From NCBI GenBank assembly GCA_937139365.1, contig CAKZPT010000043.1:1-64000 (forward strand): a DNA stretch of 64,000 nt, in the 5' to 3' direction. This document shows, piece by piece, positions 32,433 to 40,980 of the stretch (within the stretch, counting starts at the first letter, position 1; each line of letters begins with the position of its first letter). The DNA comes from an uncultured bacterium. GTDB taxonomy: Bacteria; Verrucomicrobiota; Kiritimatiellia; PWTM01. The position numbers and the translations under genes were made by a program. The notes below the pieces were generated by a model that saw only the letters and a list, made by a program, of their open reading frames with translations, did no database searches and was not told the DNA's origin.

Positions 32433-34283
32433 ATGCGCACCGGGCCCTGGATCTTCGACGCCGATTCCGGCCGCTGGTGGGTTTTCCCGCCCGCCCAGGC
32501 CGTTCTGTGCGCCCTGCGGCCATCCGAGGTGCGCCCCCTGCTCTGTGAGGTCGAACGCGCCGTCGATGCCGGCCGATGGGCGGTCGGGCTGGTCTCCTAC
32601 GAGGCCGCCCCGGGGTTCGATCCTGCGATGCGGACGCAGCCGCCCCGTCCCGACCTGCCGCTGGCCTGGTTCTACATCGGCGGTCCACCCACGCAAACAC
32701 CCCGCCCGCCTTTCCGCCCCCTTCCGCTTCCCCCTCTCCGCTGGTCCCCGTTGGGCGGCGAGGCCGCCTACCGGCAGACGGTGGAGGAGATCCGCCGCCG
32801 CATCGCGGCGGGCGCGGTGTACCAGGTGAACTTGACGACCCGCTGGCGCGCGCCGATCGTCGCCCCGCCCGCCGCGCTTCTGCGCCACCTGTGGCGCGCT
32901 CAGCCGCGCAGCGCCGCAACCCTGATCGAGGCCGGCGAGTGGGCCGTCGCTTCGGCGTCCCCCGAACTGTTCTTTCAACTCGACGGGAACCGGATCGTGT
33001 CCCGTCCGATGAAGGGCACCGCCCCGCGCGGCCCCGACCCGGACCTCGACCGCGCCGCGGCGGAGGCCCTCGCCGGCTCCGGGAAGGAGCGCGCCGAAAA
33101 CATCATGATCGTCGACATGGTCCGCAACGATCTCGGGCGCATCGCCCGGCCGGGCTCCGTGCGGGTCGAGCGCCGGTTCGAGATCGAGGGGCATCCCACG
33201 GTCTGGCAGATGACTTCGACCGTCGCCGCGGAAACGCAGGCGGGCCTCGCCGAGGTGTTCGCCGCGCTGTTTCCCGCCGCCTCGATCACTGGCGCCCCGA
33301 AGATCGAGGCGATGAGAACGATCGCGGACCTCGAGCCGGCGCCGCGGGGCGTCTACACCGGCGCCATCGGGTTCGTCGCGCCCGGCCGTCGCGCGCGTTT
33401 TCAGGTCGCGATCCGCACCGCCGTCGTCCATGGCCGCAACCGCACCGCGGAGTACGGTGCCGGCGGCGGGATCGTCTGGGACTCCGATCCCGCCCGCGAG
33501 TGGGCCGAGGCGCTCGCCAAAACGCGCATCCTCGTGTACCGGCCGCCCCGCTTCCGCCTGCTGGAAACCCTGCGATGGGACGTCGGGCGCGGCTTCCGCC
33601 GGCCCGCGGACCACCTCCGCCGCATGGCTGGAAGCGCCCAACTCTTCGGATTCCGCTACGACGCCGGCGCGGCGCTTCGCGCCCTGCGCGACGCCGCCCG
33701 CCGGTGGCGGACAGGCCCCCGCAAAGTCCGGATTCTGGTCGATCGCCAGGGCCGCTGCGAGGTCCAATCTGCCTTGTTGCCGGCGGCCCGACGGCCCTGG
33801 CGACTGGCGCTCGCGCCCTGGCCAGTGGACCCGGATTCGCCGTTCCTACGCAACAAGACCACGTGCCGCAGCATCTACGATCGCGCCCGCCGTTCCTGCC
33901 CTGCCGCCGACGACGTCCTGCTGTGGAACACGCGCGGCGAATTGACCGAGTCCACCGTGGCCAACCTCGTCCTACAGTTCGGCCGCGACCGCCTGACCCC
34001 GCCGGTCGCGTCCGGGCTTCTGCCCGGGACGTTTCGCGCGCGCCTTCTGGCGGCGGGCCGCATTCGGGAGGCGGTGTTGCGGCGAGACGACCTCGATCGC
34101 GCGGATCGCATCTGGCTGATCAACTCGGTCCGAGGATGGATCCCCGCACAGCGGGTATGCCCGCCGGGCGGGGGACGGTCCCGTCCGCCGTGCGCCCTCC
34201 CCCGCCCGGCAGAGACGCCATCCCGCGATGCGCGGCGGCGGCCGCCCCGGCGACGGCGTTGCGCCAGGCGCGTTTGCGGGTAG
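32433..34283 (+). CDS. pabB: aminodeoxychorismate synthase component I fused to a class IV aminotransferase/lyase domain
   Basis: The first ~430 residues are PabB: 'GAVYQVNLTTRW', 'SASPELFF', 'IVSRPMKGTAPRG' with the catalytic Lys of the PIKGT-type motif, 'RAENIMIVDMVRNDLGR' and 'ASITGAPKIEAM'. The remainder is a class IV PLP enzyme like 4-amino-4-deoxychorismate lyase (PabC): 'FLRNKTTCRSIYDRA' with the PLP Lys, and 'TRGELTESTVANLVLQ'. Together they convert chorismate and ammonia to p-aminobenzoate for folate, given a glutamine amidotransferase (PabA), which is not in the window. The last ~40 Arg/Pro-rich residues exceed family length. The start is ATG 32433, 20 bases after the cytochrome stop. 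Confidence 0.9.
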   Translation: MRTGPWIFDADSGRWWVFPPAQAVLCALRPSEVRPLLCEVERAVDAGRWAVGLVSYEAAPGFDPAMRTQPPRPDLPLAWFYIGGPPTQTPRPPFRPLPLPPLRWSPLGGEAAYRQTVEEIRRRIAAGAVYQVNLTTRWRAPIVAPPAALLRHLWRAQPRSAATLIEAGEWAVASASPELFFQLDGNRIVSRPMKGTAPRGPDPDLDRAAAEALAGSGKERAENIMIVDMVRNDLGRIARPGSVRVERRFEIEGHPTVWQMTSTVAAETQAGLAEVFAALFPAASITGAPKIEAMRTIADLEPAPRGVYTGAIGFVAPGRRARFQVAIRTAVVHGRNRTAEYGAGGGIVWDSDPAREWAEALAKTRILVYRPPRFRLLETLRWDVGRGFRRPADHLRRMAGSAQLFGFRYDAGAALRALRDAARRWRTGPRKVRILVDRQGRCEVQSALLPAARRPWRLALAPWPVDPDSPFLRNKTTCRSIYDRARRSCPAADDVLLWNTRGELTESTVANLVLQFGRDRLTPPVASGLLPGTFRARLLAAGRIREAVLRRDDLDRADRIWLINSVRGWIPAQRVCPPGGGRSRPPCALPRPAETPSRDARRRPPRRRRCARRVCG

Positions 34284-34286
34284 ACT
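34259..34286 (+). promoter_or_regulatory. candidate promoter of the PhoH2 gene
   Basis: TTGCGC (34259-34264) and TAGACT (34281-34286) are spaced by 16 bases, and the -10 ends 9 bases before ATG 34296. No Shine-Dalgarno sequence precedes that ATG. The pair lies within the run-on tail of the PabBC gene. Confidence 0.35.
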
Positions 34287-34295
34287 CAGCGCGAC

Positions 34296-35591
34296 ATGAA
34301 GAAAAATTATGTACTGGACACCAATGTTCTTCTTCACGACCCCAACGCCTTGTTTCATTTCGAAGACAACACGGTGGTGTTGCCGATCGGCGTGATTCGG
34401 GAGATCGACCGGTTCAAGCGCGATCTCTCCGAGCTCGGGCGCAGCGCCCGCCAAGTTAGCCGGGCCCTCGACGAACTGCGCGGTCGAGGCAAGCTGTCGG
34501 ACGGCGTTCGGCTGGAAAACGGCGGGTGCCTCCAGGTCGTGAACCTGCCCGACGGCATCCCCGCCGGTCGGAACGGCTCGGTGGACCAGGAGATCCTGGA
34601 CCTGGCCCTGCGCCTGCGCTGCGAACGGCCGGAGCCGTGCATCGTCGTCAGCAAGGACATCAATCTGCGCATTCTCGCCGACGCGATCGGGGTCGAGGCC
34701 CAGGATTATGAGACGGACCGCGTGGACATCAACGAACTCTACCTCGGTTACTCGGAGCTGGAGATCACGACCGAGCAGATGGCGCAGATCGCCGCCGGCG
34801 GGATGGTCGAGTACCTCGGCGAGCCGCGGCCGCCGAACGAGTACCTGCTGCTGCGCGACCTCGCCGACCCCAACCACACCCTCCTCGGCCGACTGGACCC
34901 GGACGCCAGGCACATCCTTCCGTTGATTCCGGCCCCGCGCGAGCTGGCGGCCATCCGCCCGAAGAACAAAGAACAGCATTTCGCGATCGACGCGCTGCTC
35001 GACGAACGCATCCGGCTGGTGACCATCATCGGCAAGGCCGGCACCGGCAAGACGCTGCTGGCCGTCGCCGCCGGCCTCTACGCCACCGTGGAGCGGAAGC
35101 TCTACCGTAAGCTGCTGGTGTCGCGCCCCACGATGCCCATGGGCAAGGACATCGGCTACCTACCCGGCACCGTCGAGGAAAAGCTCAACCCCTGGATGCA
35201 GCCGATCTTCGACGCGCTCGACCTGCTGACCAGCGAGCGCAAGGACTCCCGTGCGAACGCCGAGCTGCTCGACCCCGAACACGGCCAGATCGCGATCGAA
35301 CCGCTCACGTTCATTCGAGGCCGTAGCATCCACCACCAGTTCATGATCGTGGACGAGGCCCAGAACCTGACGCCGCTGGAGGTCAAGACGATCATCACGC
35401 GCGTCGGCTACGGCGCGAAGATCGTGCTGACGGGCGACATCTACCAGATCGACAACCCCTACGTGGACAGCACCTCCAACGGGCTGTCGAAGGCCGTGAA
35501 CCAGTTCCGCCCCTACGGTCTGGCCGCCCACATCTGCCTGCGCAAGGGCGTGCGCTCGGAGCTGGCCGAGCTGGCCGCGAACATCCTCTAG
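34296..35591 (+). CDS. PhoH2 protein: PIN domain fused to PhoH ATPase (YlaK-like)
   Basis: An N-terminal PIN nuclease domain ('YVLDTNVLLHDPNALFHF', 'IVVSKDINLRILADAIG', with the usual acidic residues) is joined to a PhoH ATPase domain with Walker A 'GKAGTGKTLLA', 'RPTMPMGKDIGYLPGTVEEK' and Walker B 'FMIVDEAQN', then 'VLTGDIYQIDNPYVD'. PhoH2 proteins unwind and cleave RNA in an ATP-dependent manner. It has 431 residues, a normal length. No antitoxin-like PhoAT gene lies upstream, although the partner can overlap the start in some bacteria. It ends with TAG at 35589. Confidence 0.93.
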   Translation: MKKNYVLDTNVLLHDPNALFHFEDNTVVLPIGVIREIDRFKRDLSELGRSARQVSRALDELRGRGKLSDGVRLENGGCLQVVNLPDGIPAGRNGSVDQEILDLALRLRCERPEPCIVVSKDINLRILADAIGVEAQDYETDRVDINELYLGYSELEITTEQMAQIAAGGMVEYLGEPRPPNEYLLLRDLADPNHTLLGRLDPDARHILPLIPAPRELAAIRPKNKEQHFAIDALLDERIRLVTIIGKAGTGKTLLAVAAGLYATVERKLYRKLLVSRPTMPMGKDIGYLPGTVEEKLNPWMQPIFDALDLLTSERKDSRANAELLDPEHGQIAIEPLTFIRGRSIHHQFMIVDEAQNLTPLEVKTIITRVGYGAKIVLTGDIYQIDNPYVDSTSNGLSKAVNQFRPYGLAAHICLRKGVRSELAELAANIL

Positions 35592-35773
35592 ACTGCGGCC
35601 GTCCGACGTTGTCCGACGCACCCTTCGACCGGCTCGTCCCGCACCGCCTAGGGGGACGGTTCGACCACCCGGAAAACCATCCGGTCCGCGCCCAACAGAT
35701 CCGCGGGAATCCGTGCGACCGCAACGCCGGACACTCGCGCCGTCACCGGTCCGCGAGTCCAGAGCCACAGAGG

Positions 35774-36915
35774 CTAGGCGGCGGACGCGGAACATTGCAC
35801 TTGGTAGACCCGGCCGCTGATGGCCAGCCATGTCAGGGCCAGGCCATCCTTCGCCCGGACCATGGAGGTGATCCGCGGGCGCGGAAACGCCGGATCGGCT
35901 AGCCCGTCATGCACGTCCGTCAGATGCTCAACGCCCAGCGCCCGATCGGCCCACCGGCCCCACGCCCACACCGTGATCGGTACGGCCGTATGGCCGGTCG
36001 TGGACCATCGCACGACCGGCCACCGCCAGAGGCCCCGGTCCTCCGGCACCTCGAGCCCGCCGGTCTCGTGGTCGGCGGCGACGATGATCAGCGCGTCGTC
36101 GCGGCCGACCGCCCATTCCACGGCGGCCGCGACGGCCCGTTCGAACCCGACGACCTCGCCGATGCAGCGCGCCAGGTCGTTCGCGTGGCATGCGCGATCG
36201 ATCCGCCCGCCCTCGATCAGCAAAAACGATGCGCGGGCGTTCCGCCCGGCGACATCGAGCGCAGCGCACGTCGTGCCCGCCAGCGAGGGATACGGCCCCA
36301 GGCCGTCGAACTCATACGGGAGGTACAGCCCAAACACGCCGGCCAGGCGGGCCACGCCCGAGGTCGTGGCGGCCGCAAGCCCGGCCGCATCCTCGACCAC
36401 CACAAAGCCGGCCGCCTCCAGCATCGACCTCGGCAAGTCGAGCCCCCCGCCGAGCAGCGGGTCGGGGCCACCCGGCGCCAGGTACGCCGTCCGGATCGAC
36501 GCCCGGTCAAACCGCGAGGCCGCATGCGCGGCAAAGGCCGCGGGCGTCGCGTCCGACAGATAGGAGGTCGTGACCAGCCCGACGGTGCGTCCCTCGGCGC
36601 GGTATCGCTCGCCGAGCGTGCGCAAATCGGCGCCGGTGCCTGGAATCCCCGACGGATCGCCCCGTCGGCCACACGGCGGCCCGTGGCCATTGCGGTGCTG
36701 GCCGCGGCCGAATCCGTGATCGCCTCCTCCGCCGACGCCGTGCTCGCCGCCGCCGAGAAGGAAAAACTCTCGAACACGAGCGGCCGGCCCAGCCACGCCC
36801 GCGCCGCCGCCACCTGCCCAGCCCCCATGCCGTCGCCGACGAACAGAACCACGTGACGCGGTCCTGCGGCCAGCACGCCGGCCGCCGTGACCCAGACGGC
36901 AAAAACCGATTTCAT
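35774..36915 (-). pseudogene. alkaline phosphatase (PhoA-like) with one frameshift
   Basis: The N-terminal part from ATG 36915 ('MKSVFAVWVTAAGVLAAG' signal, 'FVGDGMGAGQ' metal site, 'EAITDSAAASTAMATG' with the Ser nucleophile) is in one frame. The rest ('DLRTLGERYRAEGRTVGLV', 'IEGGRIDRACHANDLA', 'IVAADHETGGLEV', 'STTGHTAVPI') is in another. The shift lies near 36640-36655, beside GGGG. All zinc and magnesium ligands survive in the sequence, so a single indel inactivates it. The end 'LTWLAISGRVYQVQ' resembles a C-terminal β-domain seen on exported proteins in Verrucomicrobia/Kiritimatiellae. It stands after the NTF2-like gene, overlapping it by 4 bases. Confidence 0.8.
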
Positions 36916-37412
36916 CCTCCAGTGGCGGGCGCAAGCGGCCGGATCACGTCCACGGCACGGGCCTCGGCGATCCGCCAGCCCTCGCGCGTCTTTCTCCACC
37001 GCAACTCCGCCTCGCGGACCTGCCGCTCGGACACGCCGTCGGCTACCGCCTCCACCGCCACGGCGCACCTCTGAACCGCCGCGGTCCGACCGGCGTCCAC
37101 GTCCGTTTCGACACCGGACACCTCGACCCGAAGGGACCTCAGCCTCGTGCGCGCGTGGAGGATGAGCGCCTTCAACTCCGAACGGCTGTCCGCCGCTCCC
37201 GTCCACTCGCTCGCGGGGTCGAAGCTGAACGGCTCGTCGAACATGGCCGCGATTTGCTCGGCCCGCCGGGCGGACTCGAACCACGGCTCGGCGCCCGATT
37301 TGCCGGCCAGCGCCGCCAGCTCCAGAAGGCGTCGCCGCAGGTGGGCCTCGTCGCCCGACCGCCACCACCACCCCACCGCAGCGGCCAGCGCAACGACGGC
37401 CGCTGCGCCCAT
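36912..37412 (-). CDS. membrane-anchored NTF2-like protein, unknown function
   Basis: An N-terminal hydrophobic helix ('MGAAAVVALAAAVGWWW') anchors a 145-residue domain with the α+β pattern of SnoaL/NTF2-like proteins: 'LRRRLLELAALAGKSG', 'RRAEQIAAMFDEPFSFDP', 'RSELKALILHARTRLRSLRV', 'EAELRWRKTREGWRIAEARA'. The final strands match the common ending of such folds. There are no catalytic residues I can name. ATG 37412 overlaps the signal peptidase stop (TGATG), so the two are translationally coupled; it overlaps the broken phosphatase start by 4 bases, forming a three-gene run. Confidence 0.65.
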   Translation of the reverse strand: MGAAAVVALAAAVGWWWRSGDEAHLRRRLLELAALAGKSGAEPWFESARRAEQIAAMFDEPFSFDPASEWTGAADSRSELKALILHARTRLRSLRVEVSGVETDVDAGRTAAVQRCAVAVEAVADGVSERQVREAELRWRKTREGWRIAEARAVDVIRPLAPATGG

Positions 37413-37876
37413 CACTGACCACCGCCGAACCACAGCCACAGCCGACCCGCGATTCTGCGCCGGTCGACCACACCGCCCGCGTGAGAAGACATCGGCATGT
37501 CCCGACGGTCGCCGGCGACCAGATACTGGTCCGGCCCCAGCCGAACCTCCTCGGAGTTCCATCCCCAGCCGTTCCGCACGTACAGCTCCGGCCGAGGGCG
37601 GCCGTCCACCATTAGCTGTCCTTCGCGAAAGCCCGCCCGCTCTCCCGGCACGGCCAGCACACGCTTCAGGTACATCATACGATCGCCGCTCAGCCGGATC
37701 ATAACGATGTCGCCCACCTTCGGATCGTTCCGCCAATACGCCAGCATCCATCCAAGAGCCCATGCGCCGTTCGGCACCGTCGGCTCCATGCTGGAGCCGG
37801 CCACCCGAAATGGACGAAGCACATAACCAAAAACTGCCCACGCAGCAACCGCCCACGCGGCGCAGCGAACCAGCAT
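37412..37876 (-). CDS. lepB: signal peptidase I (S26 family)
   Basis: This membrane serine protease removes signal peptides from exported proteins. A single N-terminal membrane helix ('RCAAWAVAAWAVFGYVL') leads to box B 'VAGSSMEPTVPNG' with the Ser nucleophile, box D 'MYLKRVLAVPGE' with the general-base Lys, and box E 'VAGDRRDMPMSSHAGGV'. It has about 154 residues, short but complete for Gram-positive-like S26 enzymes. The start at ATG 37876 is chosen because the helix begins there; the open frame further upstream is Gly/Arg-rich and not family-like. A second, housekeeping LepB may exist elsewhere. Confidence 0.88.
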   Translation of the reverse strand: MLVRCAAWAVAAWAVFGYVLRPFRVAGSSMEPTVPNGAWALGWMLAYWRNDPKVGDIVMIRLSGDRMMYLKRVLAVPGERAGFREGQLMVDGRPRPELYVRNGWGWNSEEVRLGPDQYLVAGDRRDMPMSSHAGGVVDRRRIAGRLWLWFGGGQ

Positions 37877-38029
37877 CCGACGCCGGCCGCGACCGGCGAC
37901 CCATGCCGGCAATTCTGGCACGGTTCCAACATGCGCCCGGAACCGACCGACGGCAAGCCGTACCGTCCCCGCCTCGCCAAACCCGGCTCCACCGTGGCCG
38001 TCGACAGCCGCCGTTCCCCCCCACCGGTC

Positions 38030-38058
38030 TTGGCGAATCAAAGAAAACAATCTATGTT
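38030..38058 (+). promoter_or_regulatory. candidate promoter upstream of the small ORF and the YchF-like gene
   Basis: TTGGCG (38030-38035) and TATGTT (38053-38058) are spaced by 17 bases, in an unusually A-rich spacer for this genome. It points toward 38076 and lies in the gap divergent from signal peptidase. Confidence 0.4.
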
Positions 38059-38075
38059 GCGGCCCGGCCATACGG

Positions 38076-38261
38076 ATGAGCAAGGGCACCGTGATCGACG
38101 ATCATCTGTTGACCGCGACCGATTTGGGAATCGCGGCCGCCTGCCCGGTCGCTCACGTCGCGGAGGTCGCCCCGATGCCCTTTCGCGTCGTCGAGGTTCT
38201 CCAGCGGGTCGGACGGGCCATTGGAGGCGCGACCGCGGAGCCGCTCTCGGGGACCTCGTGA
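38076..38261 (+). CDS. possible 61-residue protein, unknown
   Basis: The open frame begins 'MSKGTVIDDHLLTATDLGIA' and ends overlapping the GTG of the next gene (GTGA), which is the usual coupling pattern in this genome, and it lies directly below a promoter-like pair. I recognise no family, there is no Shine-Dalgarno sequence, and it may be a non-coding leader. It is kept because without it the YchF-like gene would have a 200-base untranslated leader. Confidence 0.3.
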   Translation: MSKGTVIDDHLLTATDLGIAAACPVAHVAEVAPMPFRVVEVLQRVGRAIGGATAEPLSGTS

Positions 38262-39322
38262 GCCTCGCCCTCCACCTCGTCGGCGCCCCGCGCTGCGGCA
38301 AGTCCACGGTGTTCGACGCCCTGACCCACACGGCGGCCGGTCCCCATTTCACGATCAAAGGCGGCCACCGGTACGGCGCGGTCAAGGTGCCTGACGATCG
38401 CCTGGCCGCTTTGCGCGACCTGTTTCGGCCGAAGAAGTACACGCAGGCCGAGGTCGTGTTCGCCGATATCATGCCGCCCGGCGGCGAGGCGGCCGCGTTC
38501 CGCGATCTGATGCCGCTGGCCGGCCTCGCCGACGCACTCGTGCTGGTCGTCCAGGCGTTCGGCGAGTTCGACGGCGAGGGCCGGCCGCTGGACTCCGTCG
38601 GACAGATGGAGGCCGCGCTACTCGAGATGACCATGGCCGATTTCGAGCTGGTCGAGCGGCGGCTGGAGCGGGTGCGGGCCGACCGCAAACACGGCGGCAA
38701 GATTTCCGAGGCGGAATTGAAGCTCCTCGAACGCTGTCACGCCCACCTCGCCGCCGACCGGCCTCTGCGAACCCTCGAGCTGCGGGACGACGAGGAAAAG
38801 CTGCTGCGCACCTACCGGTTCCTGTCGCAAAAACCGCTGATGGTCGTGGTCAACGTCGGCGAGGAGGCGGTCCGCGAGACCGATCCGGCCCCAGTCGAGC
38901 AGACGGCGGCGGCGCGCGGGCTCACGACCGTCCGTTTCTGCGCCGCGCTGGAGGCGGAGATCGCCCGGATGAATGAGGCCGACCAGCGGGAGTTCCTTCG
39001 CGGATACGGGATCGAGATCCCCGCGCGGCTGCAGCTGATCCGCGCCGCCTACCGCGCGCTCCACCTCATCAGTTTCTTCACCGTCGGCGAGGACGAGGTC
39101 CGCGCATGGACGATCCGCGAGGGGACGCGCGCGCAGGCGGCCGCGGGCAAAATCCACACCGACCTGGAACGCGGTTTCATCCGCGCCGAGGTGGTGCCCG
39201 CGGAGACGCTGCTGGCGCGGGGCAGCCTCGCCCACTGCCGCGAGACCGGCGAGCTCCGGATCGAAGGAAAGGACTACGTCGTGCGCGACGGCGACGTCGT
39301 CCACGTGCGCTTTAGCGTGTGA
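38258..39322 (+). CDS. divergent YchF/Obg-family GTPase with DUF933/TGS-type C-terminus
   Basis: The P-loop 'VGAPRCGKSTVFDALTHT' opens a nucleotide-binding domain, with 'VFADIMPPGGEA' at the G3 position, a helical insert ('ELVERRLERVRADRKHGGK') typical of YchF, and 'LMVVVNVGEE' at G4, where YchF uses a variant motif that prefers ATP. The C-terminus ('HLISFFTVGEDEVRAWTIREG' and 'GELRIEGKDYVVRDGDVVH') matches the YchF TGS/DUF933 domain. Canonical YchF has 'GLPNVGKST' and a different switch region, so this is probably a paralogue rather than the housekeeping protein. It has 354 residues. GTG start 38258. It converges on the carboxypeptidase gene with an 11-base overlap. Confidence 0.82.
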   Translation: MSLALHLVGAPRCGKSTVFDALTHTAAGPHFTIKGGHRYGAVKVPDDRLAALRDLFRPKKYTQAEVVFADIMPPGGEAAAFRDLMPLAGLADALVLVVQAFGEFDGEGRPLDSVGQMEAALLEMTMADFELVERRLERVRADRKHGGKISEAELKLLERCHAHLAADRPLRTLELRDDEEKLLRTYRFLSQKPLMVVVNVGEEAVRETDPAPVEQTAAARGLTTVRFCAALEAEIARMNEADQREFLRGYGIEIPARLQLIRAAYRALHLISFFTVGEDEVRAWTIREGTRAQAAAGKIHTDLERGFIRAEVVPAETLLARGSLAHCRETGELRIEGKDYVVRDGDVVHVRFSV

Positions 39323-40583
39323 CCGGTTCCGCCGGGGCCTCGTGAAGGCGCGCGTAGGCCTCGAAGACGTCCGCCAGAGCGGCGCCGAATTCCTGCCAGT
39401 CCTGCCCCGTCGGCGGCCGGTCGAGCCGGCCGGCGCGGTTCGTGTTTAGCTCGAGGATCACCGCGGGAACGCCGAAACGGAGAAGCCAACCTTCGCCCAG
39501 GGTACCGGGATTCCGGAAGGAACTGCCCGTTGAACCTTCGTCAAACCAGGTGTGCCGCCGCAGGAGATCCTCCAGCAGCTCCATTCGTCGAAAATAGGAC
39601 TCGGGCGCCCCCTCCGGATGGCTCACGTGCAACCGGCCCCCTCCGTCGTTGTGGAGGTCCACCGCGAGGATCGGCCGGCGGCCTGCGGCGATCTGCCGCC
39701 TCAGCCAGCGTTCGAGCGCATCGTTCTCCGGTGCGAGCGCGGGATCGGCCGGCGCGTCCCACCGGCGGTTGAGATCCCACCCCGCAACGTTGAACCGCGT
39801 ACGCCCCCGCGCGACCCCGTCCTTGTTCGCCATCGGAAGAACGTGCACACAGGCCCGCCGGAGTAGGCGGCGATCCTCGGCGCTCCCGAACACCAGACGC
39901 CGCACCAGCCCTTCGACGACCCAGTTGCCGCCCGATTCCCACGGGTGGGCGCGGGCCCGGACAACGAAGTGATGCTGCGCCTCCGGCGGTCCGATCCGGA
40001 TCATCTCCAGCGGCCGGCCCTCGACCGTCCGTCCGATGACTTCGAATTCGACGCCCGCGCACCCCCGAAGGGATTCGAGCAGCCGGTCCAGGTCGGACAA
40101 CCGGTACGGCTCGATCCGTGCGATGTGAATCGTATCGCCGGGCATCGTGATCTCGAGGCGGACGTCGTTGGTATCGGTTGTCGTGGTGAACGCGGGCGTC
40201 CAGAAGCGGCCGTCGGGGGACCACGACAAAACCTTGATGTCCCTGCCGACGCTGCCCGGCCGGCCGTTCCAGACGTTGTGGAGATTCGTTAGCACGATCG
40301 TCCAGGTGCTTCCCGACGGCGCATGAAAGACAAAATGGACGTGGCCCGCCGCCCGGTTCGGCGCGCCGCGTTCATGGTCATAGAGGAGATGGACGAGCAC
40401 GGTGCGCCGGTCGACAACGTCCCACCACAGCGGCGAACCGTTCTCGATCGCCGAATCGAGGTAAGGGAGAACGGCGGAGGCCTCCTGGCCGTTGGTACCC
40501 GGCGCCAAGGCCAGCACGGCCACCCACGCGGCCAGGCCTGCTATTCGTCCACAATTGCGCCGGACGGAAAGCCATCCGTTCAT
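39312..40583 (-). CDS. secreted M14-family zinc carboxypeptidase
   Basis: A signal peptide ('RIAGLAAWVAVLALAPGTNG') is followed by a roughly 130-residue β-rich N-terminal domain like that of cytosolic carboxypeptidase-type M14 proteins, then the zinc site HxxE in 'ARAHPWESGGNWVVEGL', 'MANKDGVARGRTRFNVAGWD' with 'DLNRRW', the third ligand His in 'LAVDLHNDGGG', and the catalytic Glu in 'AVILELNTN'. It should remove C-terminal residues from peptides outside the cytoplasm. It has 423 residues and reads cleanly. ATG 40583 has no Shine-Dalgarno sequence; an extended -10 lies 10 bases upstream. Confidence 0.88.
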   Translation of the reverse strand: MNGWLSVRRNCGRIAGLAAWVAVLALAPGTNGQEASAVLPYLDSAIENGSPLWWDVVDRRTVLVHLLYDHERGAPNRAAGHVHFVFHAPSGSTWTIVLTNLHNVWNGRPGSVGRDIKVLSWSPDGRFWTPAFTTTTDTNDVRLEITMPGDTIHIARIEPYRLSDLDRLLESLRGCAGVEFEVIGRTVEGRPLEMIRIGPPEAQHHFVVRARAHPWESGGNWVVEGLVRRLVFGSAEDRRLLRRACVHVLPMANKDGVARGRTRFNVAGWDLNRRWDAPADPALAPENDALERWLRRQIAAGRRPILAVDLHNDGGGRLHVSHPEGAPESYFRRMELLEDLLRRHTWFDEGSTGSSFRNPGTLGEGWLLRFGVPAVILELNTNRAGRLDRPPTGQDWQEFGAALADVFEAYARLHEAPAEPVTR

Positions 40584-40593
40584 GCCACAATGA

Positions 40594-40602
40594 ATTGTAC
40601 CA
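40594..40602 (-). promoter_or_regulatory. extended -10 element for the carboxypeptidase gene
   Basis: Reverse strand TGGTACAAT (40602-40594) is an extended -10 (TGnTACAAT) ending 10 bases before ATG 40583. No good -35 is present, which is acceptable for extended -10 promoters. Confidence 0.4.
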
Positions 40603-40646
40603 CATCCATTCCTGACAAATCCACCGGCGCCGCGCTGCGGGCCGGC

Positions 40647-40675
40647 TTGAGTTTTCCCCTCGCCGGCGCCATCAT
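40647..40675 (+). promoter_or_regulatory. candidate promoter of the Rnf operon
   Basis: TTGAGT (40647-40652) and CATCAT (40670-40675) are spaced by 17 bases, the -10 ending 8 bases before ATG 40684, the first gene of the operon. The -10 is only a moderate match. Confidence 0.35.
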
Positions 40676-40683
40676 GGACCGCC

Positions 40684-40980
40684 ATGCGTTGGTTCGAGGA
40701 ACCACCGATGAACTCGGGTTGTCCGGGCCACTGTGGGTCCTGTGGCGTCCCCACCGTCGCTTCCGAATCGGGGGGCGGCGGCGTGGCGTGGACCGTCTGG
40801 ACCGTGGCCGCCTTTCTCGCCCCCGCGGTCGGGGCGGCGGCGGGGGCGTGGCTCGCCCGCCGGTCGCCGTGGCTGCAAGTGATGGGGGCACTGGCCGGCG
40901 GCGCGGCAGGTGCGGTCCTGGTTCGACTGCTGTTGGCGTTGGCCTCAGGCTCGGGCCGGCAGGGATCGGTCGTTCGATGA
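40684..40980 (+). CDS. small two-TM protein with a CxxxCxxC cysteine cluster, first gene of the Rnf operon
   Basis: The 98-residue protein has an N-terminal 'GCPGHCGSCGVP' cluster (three closely spaced Cys, able to bind metal or Fe-S) and two membrane helices ('VWTVAAFLAPAVGAAAGAWL' and 'MGALAGGAAGAVLVRLLLAL'). Its stop overlaps the rnfC start (ATGA), so it is co-translated with the Rnf complex. The layout recalls RseC/RnfX-type accessory proteins, which have a Cys motif followed by two helices and act in reducing or assembling Rnf-linked components, but overall similarity is too low to name it. It could help deliver electrons or clusters. The start could also be ATG 40708. Confidence 0.65.
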   Translation: MRWFEEPPMNSGCPGHCGSCGVPTVASESGGGGVAWTVWTVAAFLAPAVGAAAGAWLARRSPWLQVMGALAGGAAGAVLVRLLLALASGSGRQGSVVR

